A stretch of DNA of 64,000 nucleotides from VRUE01 sp963703335 (GTDB taxonomy: Bacteria; Actinomycetota; Thermoleophilia; Solirubrobacterales; 70-9), in the NCBI GenBank assembly GCA_963703335.1, contig OY969812.1:2852001-2916000 (forward strand), read 5' to 3'. Each line of letters begins with the position of its first letter. Position 1 is the first letter of the stretch. The notes under the pieces are model-generated. The model ran no database searches. It had not been told where the DNA came from and was given only the letters and a program-made list of their open reading frames with translations. This document shows positions 18,781 to 26,840 of the stretch, one piece after another. The translations under genes were made by a program, and so were the position numbers.

Positions 18781-19373
18781 TCGCTGCGGTGCGCGGGGAG
18801 GTGATGGTGCGACGGCCCGATCACGTCGTCGTCGAGGCGAACGGGGTCGGCTATCGCCTCGCTGTCTCGGCAGAGACCCTGAAGGCGGTGCCCGCGACCG
18901 GTCGCGAGGTCTTTCTACACGCCGAGCTGATCTCCCGTGAGGACTCGCTTTCGCTCTTCGGCTTTGCTTCCGAGGAGGAGCGCGACCTCTTCGGCGAGCT
19001 GATCTCGGTTAGCGGCATTGGCCCCAAGGTCGCATTGGCTGCGCTCTCAGGTGGGCCTGCCAGAGAACTGCTGCGAGCGATTGCAGCCGGTGACGCCAAA
19101 CGCTTTCAGGCGGTTCCCGGCATCGGTAAACGCACCTCGGAGCGGATCATCGTCGAGCTGCGCGAGAAGGTCGCCGGCTCGCTGGAGGACGAGGTCGCGG
19201 CGCTGGCGGCGGACGGCGCCGACGCCCGTGGCCTCGCTCGCGACGGCCTCGTCAACCTTGGTTACGCACCGCTGGAGGCGGAGCAGTTGCTCGAAGGCAT
19301 CGACGGCAGCGACGCCGAGGAGCTGCTCGCGGCGGCTCTGCGCAAAGCCGGCTCCTCGCGGAGCAAGGCATGA
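18777..19373 (+). CDS. ruvA: Holliday junction branch-migration protein RuvA
   Basis: A 198-residue RuvA, full length. The N-terminal OB domain starts MIAAVRGEVMVRRPDHVVVE, the two helix-hairpin-helix motifs are in ISVSGIGPKVALAALSG and FQAVPGIGKRTSERIIVEL, and the C-terminal RuvB-contact domain ends in NLGYAPLEAEQLLEGID. It binds the junction as a tetramer and loads the RuvB motor. It overlaps ruvC and ruvB by 4 bases each. Confidence 0.97.
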   Translation: MIAAVRGEVMVRRPDHVVVEANGVGYRLAVSAETLKAVPATGREVFLHAELISREDSLSLFGFASEEERDLFGELISVSGIGPKVALAALSGGPARELLRAIAAGDAKRFQAVPGIGKRTSERIIVELREKVAGSLEDEVAALAADGADARGLARDGLVNLGYAPLEAEQLLEGIDGSDAEELLAAALRKAGSSRSKA

Positions 19374-20455
19374 GCGAGAAGCGAATCCGCACACCCGGGG
19401 TCGATGGACCGTTCCCGCCCGGCGACGAGACGCCGCCCGATGATGTCCGCGTGCACGACGCGCGTGCAGACGTTCCCGATGAGGATTTGGACCGCTCCCT
19501 TCGCCCTCGCACGCTGGCTGATTTCGTCAACCAGGCGCAGGTGACCGAGCAACTTGCGATCTTCATCGAGGCTGCCCGCGGTCGCGACGAGCCGCTCGAC
19601 CACGTGCTGCTGGCGGGGCCGCCCGGACTGGGCAAGACCTCGCTCGCCCACATCGTCGCCGAGGAGATGGGGGTGCCGCTGGTGCAGACCGCGGGTCCGG
19701 CGCTGGAGCGCAAGGCGGACGTCGCCTCCTTTCTCACCGCCCTGGAGCCCGGCAGCGTCTTCTTCGTCGATGAGATTCACCGCCTTGGGCGTGCCGTCGA
19801 GGAGACGCTCTACCCAGCGATGGAGGATGGCGAGCTGCCGGTCGTCCTCGGCCAGGGTGCCGGCGCCCGCACGGTCACTTTGCCGTTGCCGCCCTTCACG
19901 CTGATTGGGGCCACGACCCGCGCTGGCCTGCTGACCACGCCGCTCCGCGACCGCTTCGGCCTATCGCATCGCCTCGAGCATTACGCCCCCGACCACCTGG
20001 GCGAGATCATCGTGCGCTCGGCCGGCATCCTCGGGGTCGAGATCGACGCCGCCGGCGCGCAGACGATCGCCGAGCGCTCGCGCGGCACGCCGCGCGTCGC
20101 CAATCGGCTGCTGAAGCGAGTCCGCGACTTCGCTCAGGTCAAAGAGCGCGGCCCGATCGATGCCGAGGTGGCCGATGCCGCCCTGGCGATGCTCGAGGTC
20201 GATGCCGGTGGGCTCGACCGCAGCGATCGCGCCCTACTCGACGTCGTCGCGAACAAGTTCTCCGGCGGCCCCGTCGGCCTCTCCACGCTGGCCGTCGCGA
20301 TCGGCGAGGAGGCCGACACGATCGAGGACGTACTCGAGCCCTATTTGCTTCAGCAGGGCCTCTTGAAGCGGACTCCGAGGGGTCGAGTGATCACGCCTAG
20401 GGCCTACGAGCACCTGGGCCTGCCGGTGCCCGAAGGAGCGAACAGCCTCTTCTGA
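19370..20455 (+). CDS. ruvB: Holliday junction ATP-dependent helicase RuvB
   Basis: A 361-residue AAA+ motor of branch migration. Walker A is GPPGLGKTS, Walker B is VFFVDEIHRL, sensor 1 is TLIGATTRAG and the arginine finger lies in LRDRFGLSHRLEHY. The C-terminal winged helix ends in LKRTPRGRVITPRAYEHLG. A 45-residue acidic N-terminal extension, longer than in E. coli, precedes the conserved LRPRTLADFVNQ. The start ATG 19370 overlaps the ruvA stop. Confidence 0.97.
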   Translation: MSEKRIRTPGVDGPFPPGDETPPDDVRVHDARADVPDEDLDRSLRPRTLADFVNQAQVTEQLAIFIEAARGRDEPLDHVLLAGPPGLGKTSLAHIVAEEMGVPLVQTAGPALERKADVASFLTALEPGSVFFVDEIHRLGRAVEETLYPAMEDGELPVVLGQGAGARTVTLPLPPFTLIGATTRAGLLTTPLRDRFGLSHRLEHYAPDHLGEIIVRSAGILGVEIDAAGAQTIAERSRGTPRVANRLLKRVRDFAQVKERGPIDAEVADAALAMLEVDAGGLDRSDRALLDVVANKFSGGPVGLSTLAVAIGEEADTIEDVLEPYLLQQGLLKRTPRGRVITPRAYEHLGLPVPEGANSLF

Positions 20456-20470
20456 GTAACCTGCGGGGGG

Positions 20471-20950
20471 ATGCCGTTCTTCATCTGCCCCAACTGCGGC
20501 CACCGGGAGGTAAGCGCGGAGCGCACCGCGGGCTTCAGCGCGCGGCCGAAGGGCTGCTCAAAATGCGGCTTCGGCTTCGTCTTCGAGCTGCTTGACGACT
20601 ACTACCCGGCGCCCAATGCAGCCTTCTTCGTTTGCGATCAGAAAGCGCGCGTGATCGACGCCGGCCGGGGCAGCTTCGAGCTCACGGGCCTCACCGATGA
20701 GGACGTGATCGGTCGTCCCGTGCAGGAGGTTCTCGGCCTGCAGTGGCGCGAGGAGGCAAAGGTGCCGGACGATGACCGTGACGCCGTAGCCGACCCGATC
20801 GCGACCTCGCTCGAGTGGGGCGTGCGCTCCCTCGGCAAGCGGGTCTCGGTCAACGCGGAGGGCGACATCCCCGCCGAGGCGGTCGCCGACGTTTTCCCGG
20901 CATATGACGACGACGGGGGGCTACTGATAGTCCTCACCCCGGAGGGTTGA
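20471..20950 (+). CDS. Zinc-ribbon plus PAS-domain protein
   Basis: A 159-residue protein. Residues 6-34 hold two Cys pairs (CPNCGHRE and CSKCGFGF), a zinc-ribbon spacing. Residues about 45-110 look like a PAS domain: NAAFFVCDQKARVIDAGRG, then GLTDEDVIGRPVQEVLGLQW. No output domain follows, so it could be a sensor that works through a partner. It sits between ruvB and secDF, where many actinobacteria carry yajC; it shows no membrane helix and is not a YajC. It starts 15 bases after ruvB and ends 7 bases before secDF. Confidence 0.8.
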   Translation: MPFFICPNCGHREVSAERTAGFSARPKGCSKCGFGFVFELLDDYYPAPNAAFFVCDQKARVIDAGRGSFELTGLTDEDVIGRPVQEVLGLQWREEAKVPDDDRDAVADPIATSLEWGVRSLGKRVSVNAEGDIPAEAVADVFPAYDDDGGLLIVLTPEG

Positions 20951-20957
20951 GGAGAGC

Positions 20958-23894
20958 ATGGGCAAAAGGCGCACACACGTCTTCGTCCTGCTCTTTGTGC
21001 TTGGCCTGATCGCGGTCTCCGCCATCGTTATTGCTAAGAAGGAAACGAAGCTGGGCCTCGACCTCAAGGGTGGCGTCCAGCTGGTTCTGCAGGGTCGCCC
21101 GACGCCCCAGCAGCCGACGCTCGACAACGGCTCGATGGAACGGGCGGTCGACATCATCCGCTCCGGTTGCGATCAGCTGGGCGTCTCCGAGATTGAGGTC
21201 TCACGCGTCGGCAGCGACCAGATTCAGGTTGGAATCCCGGGCGCGACGAGCGTCGGCAAGGCAACCGAATGCGCAACCAAGCCAGCGCGCCTCTTCTTCT
21301 TCGACTGGGAAAAGAACCTGATCGGCCGCGAGGACGTGATTGGTGGTCATCCCGGTAAGGAACCGCCGAAAGGGCCGCTCGAAGAAGCGAACGAAGAATG
21401 GCAGCAAGCAGGCCGCCCACCAGCCAAGTTCGAAAACCAGCAACTGCTCTTTGCTGGTGCCTACCCGACCGAGTACGCGGCGGCCAAACTTGCCTCCGAA
21501 CAAAAGCCGCGCCCCGACTGCGAAAACTGCAGCCAGCCGACGACCTACTACCTGTTCGAGAAAAAAGAGCCCCACAAACTGATCGACGGTCCCGAGTTCG
21601 CCAGGGAAGATCTCTTCCTCTCGCCCAGTGGCAAGAAACGGGCTGCCGACTCCGGCATCGTCATCAAGGTCCCGGAAGGGACGATCGTCGTCTCCGAAAA
21701 GCCCAGCGACCGCAGCGGGCAAGTGCTTGAAGAGGCCGAACCGGGCTGGTACGCGCTGAATGACGACCCGGCGCTCTCGGGCACAGAAATTACCCGGCCA
21801 AAGCAGGAAGTCGACGAATTCGGCCAACCCAACGTCACCTTCGGTTTCACCGATGACGGTCGCAAGGCGTTCCAGGACATCACCCGGCGGATCGCGCAGC
21901 GCGGCGCCGCCTCGGCGATCGGCCCGAGCAGCGAAGAATCGGCCGAACAGAGTTCCGGGCACTTCGCGGTCGTCCTCGACAACGAAGTCAAGACGCGGCC
22001 GATCATCAATTACGCCCAGAACCCCGACGGCATCGACGGACGCACTGGAGCCCAGATCTCCGGTGGTTTCAACAGCATCGGCGACGCCCAGGACCTGGCC
22101 AGCTTCCTGCAGCGAGGCGCGCTGCCGATCAACCTCAACCTGATCAGCCAGTCGCAGGTCTCGGCGACGCTGGGATCGGAAGCTCTCCACCAGGGGATCA
22201 AGGCGGGCGTCATTGGCCTTTTGCTCACCGTCCTCTTCCTGTTGATCTTCTATCGCTTCCTCGGCTTGGTCGCGGTGACGGCGCTGGGCGCTTACGGCGT
22301 CATCTTCTTCGCGCTGATCAAACTGATCCCGATCACCCTGACGCTGCCGGGGATCGCGGGCCTGGTCCTGACGATTGGCGTCACCGCCGACTCCAACATC
22401 GTCATCTTTGAGCGAATAAAGGAGGAAGTGCGGGCGGGGCGCGCGATGTCGAGCGCGATCGCAGCCGGCTACAGGCGCGGGATCGCGACCATCATCGACG
22501 CCAACGTCGTCACCCTGCTGACCGCCTTCGTCCTCTTTGTTCTCGCCACCGCTGGGGTTAAGGGCTTCGCCTTCGTGCTCGGCGTCGGCACGATCGTCTC
22601 GCTGCTGACCGCCGTCGTCTTCACCCAGGCGCTGCTGGGTTCGATGAGCCGCACCCGCCTGCTGCGCTCGCCGAGCGCCCTCGGTGCGACCCGCCAGGGG
22701 GTGCGCTGGCACTTCGACTTCATGGGGGCAAGTCGTTGGTTCTTCTCCATTTCCGGCGTAATCCTGATCGTCGGCGCGCTGGCCCTGGCGACCAAGCAAC
22801 TCAACCTCGGCATCGACTTTGAGTCGGGCACCAGAGTTGAGGTCGCGCTGGTCAAACCGACCGATGAGGAAGGCGTGCGCGAAGCGCTCGAGGGCGCCGG
22901 AATCTCGGGTGGCGAGGTGCAGCAGGAGAGCAACCCCGGGCTTGGCGACAACGCCTTCCTGATCCAGTCGAAGACCCTGGAGCCGAGTCAGATCAATGAG
23001 ATGCAGAAGGAGCTCGAGCGTGAGTTCGGCGTCGAAGCTGACGGTTTCGACAGCACCAGCGTCGGGCCGACCTTCGGCACCACCGTGGCCAACAGCGCCC
23101 GCAACGCGCTGATCTTCTCGCTGCTGATCATCTGCGCCTACATCGCCTTCCGGTTCGATCCGAAATTCGCCGTGCCGGTGCTGATCGCGATCTTCCACGA
23201 CATTCTGATCACCGCTGGTGTCTACTCGCTAACCGGCCGGGAGGTGAGCAGCGGAACGGTCGCCGCTTTCCTCACCATCCTCGGTTACTCGCTCTACGAC
23301 ACGATCATCGTCTTCGACCGAATACGCGAGAACATGCCACGCATGCCGCGGGCTGCGTTCTCGCAGATCGTCAACCGCTCGATGAGCGAGGTCCTGACCC
23401 GCTCGTTGGCGACGAGCTTCACCACGCTGTTGTCGGTCGTCGCGCTGCTGATCTTCGGCGGTGCGACCCTGCAGGACTTCGCCTTCGCGATGATGGTCGG
23501 AATCATCTCCGGTACGTACTCGTCGATCTTCATCGCCTCGCCGGTGCTGACTGCTTGGAAGGAACGCGAGCCGGGCTTTATTCGACGGCGCGAGCGGATC
23601 GTCGCGACGGAGGGCAGTGTTCCGGCCTTCGCTGACGACGCCGACATGGCGATGCTTGCCGAAGACGGCGAGACCGACCTGGAGGTCGAGGAAGAGGTTG
23701 CGGCCCAGCGCGAGCCAAAGCCCAAGGCGGGTGCGGTTGCAATGGCCGAGCCGCCGGCCGACGCCGACGGCGGTGAGCCCTCCAGCAACGGCGAGCCACC
23801 CGTTGTCGACCCGGCCACGGCCGCCCGTCGCGAGCGCAACGAGAAGCGTCGGGCGCGGCGCCAGCAACGCCGCAAACACGGGAGGAAGCGCTAA
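20958..23894 (+). CDS. secDF: Fused SecD-SecF protein translocase subunit
   Basis: A 978-residue fusion of SecD (about residues 1-580) and SecF (about 590-890). It uses the proton gradient to help finish export through SecYEG. SecD signatures are LGLDLKGGVQLVLQG, a long extracytoplasmic P1 domain (residues about 40-400) and TIGVTADSNIVIFERIKEE. SecF signatures are LNLGIDFESGTRVEV and LGYSLYDTIIVFDRIREN. Twelve hydrophobic segments are expected. The last 90 residues are a charged cytoplasmic tail rich in Glu, then Arg/Lys (RRERNEKRRARRQQRRKHG). The next gene starts at the base after the stop. Confidence 0.96.
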   Translation: MGKRRTHVFVLLFVLGLIAVSAIVIAKKETKLGLDLKGGVQLVLQGRPTPQQPTLDNGSMERAVDIIRSGCDQLGVSEIEVSRVGSDQIQVGIPGATSVGKATECATKPARLFFFDWEKNLIGREDVIGGHPGKEPPKGPLEEANEEWQQAGRPPAKFENQQLLFAGAYPTEYAAAKLASEQKPRPDCENCSQPTTYYLFEKKEPHKLIDGPEFAREDLFLSPSGKKRAADSGIVIKVPEGTIVVSEKPSDRSGQVLEEAEPGWYALNDDPALSGTEITRPKQEVDEFGQPNVTFGFTDDGRKAFQDITRRIAQRGAASAIGPSSEESAEQSSGHFAVVLDNEVKTRPIINYAQNPDGIDGRTGAQISGGFNSIGDAQDLASFLQRGALPINLNLISQSQVSATLGSEALHQGIKAGVIGLLLTVLFLLIFYRFLGLVAVTALGAYGVIFFALIKLIPITLTLPGIAGLVLTIGVTADSNIVIFERIKEEVRAGRAMSSAIAAGYRRGIATIIDANVVTLLTAFVLFVLATAGVKGFAFVLGVGTIVSLLTAVVFTQALLGSMSRTRLLRSPSALGATRQGVRWHFDFMGASRWFFSISGVILIVGALALATKQLNLGIDFESGTRVEVALVKPTDEEGVREALEGAGISGGEVQQESNPGLGDNAFLIQSKTLEPSQINEMQKELEREFGVEADGFDSTSVGPTFGTTVANSARNALIFSLLIICAYIAFRFDPKFAVPVLIAIFHDILITAGVYSLTGREVSSGTVAAFLTILGYSLYDTIIVFDRIRENMPRMPRAAFSQIVNRSMSEVLTRSLATSFTTLLSVVALLIFGGATLQDFAFAMMVGIISGTYSSIFIASPVLTAWKEREPGFIRRRERIVATEGSVPAFADDADMAMLAEDGETDLEVEEEVAAQREPKPKAGAVAMAEPPADADGGEPSSNGEPPVVDPATAARRERNEKRRARRQQRRKHGRKR

Positions 23895-24164
23895 ATGGCT
23901 CTGCTCGTCTGGTTCACGATGGGAATCGCCCTCTGGCACTTCACCGTCTTCCTGCCCGATCGCTTCTGGCAGGGCATCGTCGGCGCCTTTCTCGGCTCGA
24001 CCATCGGCGCCGTCGTCTTCGGCGCGATCGTCGAGCTTGGCAGCGGCAAAGGGCTTGGTGACACCGACATCAGCACTGCTCTGACTGCGGTTCCGGGCGT
24101 GGCCATTGGCCTGGCTGTCGTCTGGTTCGTCGGCGTTCGCACCGAACAGCAGACCGCCGAGTAG
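23895..24164 (+). CDS. Small two- or three-helix membrane protein
   Basis: An 89-residue protein with ATG directly after the secDF stop (TAAATG). Hydrophobic parts are LLVWFTMGIALWHFTVFL, GAFLGSTIGAVVFGAIVEL and AVPGVAIGLAVVWFVGV. The glycine-rich middle helix resembles small GlsB/YeaQ-like or Trp-rich membrane proteins, but I cannot name the family. Tight linkage suggests co-translation with secDF. Its stop codon overlaps the first base of the 111-nt palindrome. Confidence 0.75.
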   Translation: MALLVWFTMGIALWHFTVFLPDRFWQGIVGAFLGSTIGAVVFGAIVELGSGKGLGDTDISTALTAVPGVAIGLAVVWFVGVRTEQQTAE

Positions 24165-24274
24165 GGCCAATCTCAGTAGGTCTCCGCTTAACTTTTTCGG
24201 TGGATCGCCGGTTGCTGTCGCCGCGAGCGCGCGCCGAAAAAGTGCAAGACGCTTCGACCTACTGAGATTGGCCC
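24164..24274. repeat. 111-nt imperfect palindrome between secDF unit and recJ
   Basis: Arms 24164-24182 and 24256-24274 are perfect 19-bp complements. Nearer the centre, 24191-24200 pairs perfectly with 24234-24243 (10 bp, including a run of five T or A). The inner loop is GC-rich. It starts inside the stop codon of the previous gene and ends 56 bases before recJ. The T/A runs in both arms would let it act as a terminator in either direction, or it may be an inserted palindromic repeat. Confidence 0.8.
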
Positions 24275-24330
24275 AAATCGGGGCGTTTTCGAGGCACGGT
24301 TCTGTCCGGAGCTGACGGCAGCGTGGGGGT

Positions 24331-26808
24331 GTGGCGGAGACCCTGCGTGCGTACAAGGCCGAGGCGTATGACTACGAGGAGGCGCGGAGCCTTTCGGCTG
24401 AGCTGGGGCTGAGTGAGCCCGTTGCAATTGCGCTGGTACGGCGGGGGTACCGGACGCCTGGGGAGGCGCGGGCGTTTCTCGAGGCGGATGAGATGCATGC
24501 GCCTGATGCGTTTGCTGCGATGGGGCCAGTCGTCGAGCAGGTTCTGGCCGCGGTTGAGGCCGATGGGCGGATCACTGTCCACGGCGATTTCGATGTCGAT
24601 GGGGTCTGCGCGACGACGATCCTCGTCAGCACGCTGCGCGAGATCGGCGCCAATTGCGACTGGCTGATCCCGGATCGCATGGCTGATGGGTACGGGCTGA
24701 GTGAGCAGAACGTGCGGAAGCTCGCCGAGCGAGGGACGTCGCTGATCCTCACTGCGGACTGCGGGATCACCGCTGTGGCTGAGGTTGAGTTGGCCAAGGA
24801 GCTGGGGATGGGCGTCGTGGTCACCGATCACCACCAGCCTGGCGAGGAGCTGCCGGACTGTCCGATTCTTCATCCGGGGCTGGACGAGGGTTATCCGTTC
24901 GCTGATCTATGCGGTACTGGGGTTGCTTGGAAGCTTGCGACTGCGTTGCGGGGGGCCGCGGGGGTGGGGTCTCCGGAGCAACAGCGGGGAGGCTCCGGAG
25001 ACCCCACCCCCGCGGCCCTTCACGACGCCGATCTCGATCTCGTTGCTCTGGCCACGGTCGCCGATCTGGTGCCGCTGGTCGGGGAGAACCGGGCGTTGGT
25101 CAAGCGGGGACTCGAGGAGGTACGGCGGGCTCGGCGGCCGGGCATTCGAGCTCTGATCGCGGCGGCTAAATGCGAGCCGACGCGGCTTGATGAGGGCGAT
25201 TTGGCATTCCGGTTGGCGCCGCGGATCAATGCCGCTGGGCGCCTCTATCGGGCCGATGCGGGAGTGGAGCTGTTCCTAACCGAGGACGAAGGGCGGGCGG
25301 CCGAGATCGCCAATGAGCTGAGCCGGGCAAACGGCGAGCGGCGGGCTACTGAGCGGGAGGTGACGAATGCGGCGGAAGCGGCAGTGCGGGAGCTTCCGGA
25401 GCAGCTGCGAGAGGGGTACGGGATCGTCGTTGCCGGTGAGGGTTGGCATCCCGGGGTGATCGGGATCGTGGCTTCTCGGTTGGTCGAGCGATATCACCGT
25501 CCGGTCGTGGTCATCTCCCTCAATGCCGACGGGAGCGGCCGGGGCTCGGGGCGCAGCATCCCGGGTTTCAATTTGCTCGCCGGCCTGGAGGCTTGTTCCG
25601 ATCGCCTAGGCAGCTTCGGCGGGCACAAGGCGGCAGCTGGGCTGGAGCTGAAGCAGGGGGAGCTTGGCGCTTTTCAGGAGGCTTTCGCGGGGCACGCGGC
25701 GAGCGTGCTGGGGCCTGAGGACCTGAAGCGGACGGAGCGGATTGATGCGATTGTTGGCGGGGCCTCGCTCGGGCTTGACTTGGCGGAGGAGCTGAAGCAG
25801 TTGGCGCCCTTCGGTATGGGCAATCCCGGTGTGCGGTTGCTGGTTCCCTCGGCGCGAGTCCGCGACGTGCGGGCGATTGGCGAAGGTAAGCACGCTCGCT
25901 TCAGCCTGCACAGCGGATCCCACAAGGCGCTGGGGGTGGCGTTCGGTCGCTCCTCGCTCGGGGTGGGGGAGGACGATCCGGTTGACGTCGCCGTGCGGCT
26001 GGAGGTGAACCAGTGGAACGGCGCGGTTGAGCCACAGGTCGTGCTGCGCGAGGTCTATCCTCGCGCTGCCGATGAGGGCGTCCTCGAGGCAGCGGAGTGG
26101 TGGGGACGCTTCGAGGCCGAGGTGGCTCGCGATCCAGCGGAGTGGGAGGTGCCGCCGCCAGCGGAGGGCGCCCGTGAGCGCGAGGTCTGCTCAAGCGCGA
26201 ACGCGCCGGCGGCAGTCGTCGGTGAGCTCGCATCCAGCGGCGGCGAGGTCCTCGCCCTGACCGCCGACGCAGCGTTGCGCGTCGGCATGGCAAGCGAGGG
26301 AGTTCGGCTTGCCGATTACGCGGAGCTCGAACGCGCTCCCGAACTTGCCCAAAGCTTCCATCACGTCGTCCTCGTCGATCCCCCTTCCTCGCCGGAGCTA
26401 TTGCGGCTCGCCTCTTCGGCAGGGGAGGAGGGCGGCTACCTGCACCGGGTCTGGGGCGATGCGGAGTCGCGTTTCGCGCTTAGCGTTCTCGCTGTCCAGC
26501 TGGCCCAGCGGCCGACCTTGATTGCCGCTTTCCGTGACCTGCGCGAAGCCGGTGGGGCAAGTGGCGAGGAGCTTCGACTGGCTCTGATCGGCAGTGCACC
26601 ACAGCCGCGTAGCGCCGAGACGGCTGCGCGTTGCTTTCGCGTCCTCGCCGAGCTTGGTTTGGTGCGAGGAGAGGCGGGCGCGGGCGGCGGCTCGGTTGGG
26701 GTCGTATCCTCAGAAGGGACAGATCTCGAGCGCTCGGCGTCATATCGCGCCTATGGCGCTCGCCATGAGGAGGCGCGCCAATACCTCGAAGCACACCAAC
26801 AGCACTAG
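24331..26808 (+). CDS. recJ: Single-stranded-DNA-specific exonuclease RecJ
   Basis: An 825-residue RecJ. The DHH phosphoesterase motifs are present: HGDFDVDGVCATTIL, TADCGIT, VTDHHQPGEELP and LCGTGVAWKL; the DHHA1 motif is SFGGHKAAAGLEL, and an OB-like segment follows. RecJ degrades single-stranded DNA 5' to 3' in repair. The last 220 residues extend beyond the typical bacterial core. Residues about 208-229 are encoded by a 66-base perfect palindrome, an apparent in-frame insertion in a loop before DLDLVALATVADLVPLVGEN. The start is GTG 24331. Its position matches the slot before relA often held by apt. Confidence 0.94.
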   Translation: MAETLRAYKAEAYDYEEARSLSAELGLSEPVAIALVRRGYRTPGEARAFLEADEMHAPDAFAAMGPVVEQVLAAVEADGRITVHGDFDVDGVCATTILVSTLREIGANCDWLIPDRMADGYGLSEQNVRKLAERGTSLILTADCGITAVAEVELAKELGMGVVVTDHHQPGEELPDCPILHPGLDEGYPFADLCGTGVAWKLATALRGAAGVGSPEQQRGGSGDPTPAALHDADLDLVALATVADLVPLVGENRALVKRGLEEVRRARRPGIRALIAAAKCEPTRLDEGDLAFRLAPRINAAGRLYRADAGVELFLTEDEGRAAEIANELSRANGERRATEREVTNAAEAAVRELPEQLREGYGIVVAGEGWHPGVIGIVASRLVERYHRPVVVISLNADGSGRGSGRSIPGFNLLAGLEACSDRLGSFGGHKAAAGLELKQGELGAFQEAFAGHAASVLGPEDLKRTERIDAIVGGASLGLDLAEELKQLAPFGMGNPGVRLLVPSARVRDVRAIGEGKHARFSLHSGSHKALGVAFGRSSLGVGEDDPVDVAVRLEVNQWNGAVEPQVVLREVYPRAADEGVLEAAEWWGRFEAEVARDPAEWEVPPPAEGAREREVCSSANAPAAVVGELASSGGEVLALTADAALRVGMASEGVRLADYAELERAPELAQSFHHVVLVDPPSSPELLRLASSAGEEGGYLHRVWGDAESRFALSVLAVQLAQRPTLIAAFRDLREAGGASGEELRLALIGSAPQPRSAETAARCFRVLAELGLVRGEAGAGGGSVGVVSSEGTDLERSASYRAYGARHEEARQYLEAHQQH
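24953..25018. repeat. 66-nt perfect palindrome inside recJ
   Basis: Arms 24953-24978 and 24993-25018 are perfect 26-bp complements around a 14-nt loop. The length is exactly 22 codons, so the recJ frame is kept. The encoded peptide (GVGSPEQQRGGSGDPTP and flanks) is Gly/Pro-rich and falls between the conserved GVAWKL and DLVALATVADLVPL segments. Confidence 0.85.
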
Positions 26809-26840
26809 ACAGCGAGGAGCTTCTCGCCGATCTCTTTGCC

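Noticed and set aside
21201..23198. 665-residue minus-strand open frame
   Set aside because: Antisense to secDF, low complexity and Gln/Glu/Arg-rich; a GC-content shadow.
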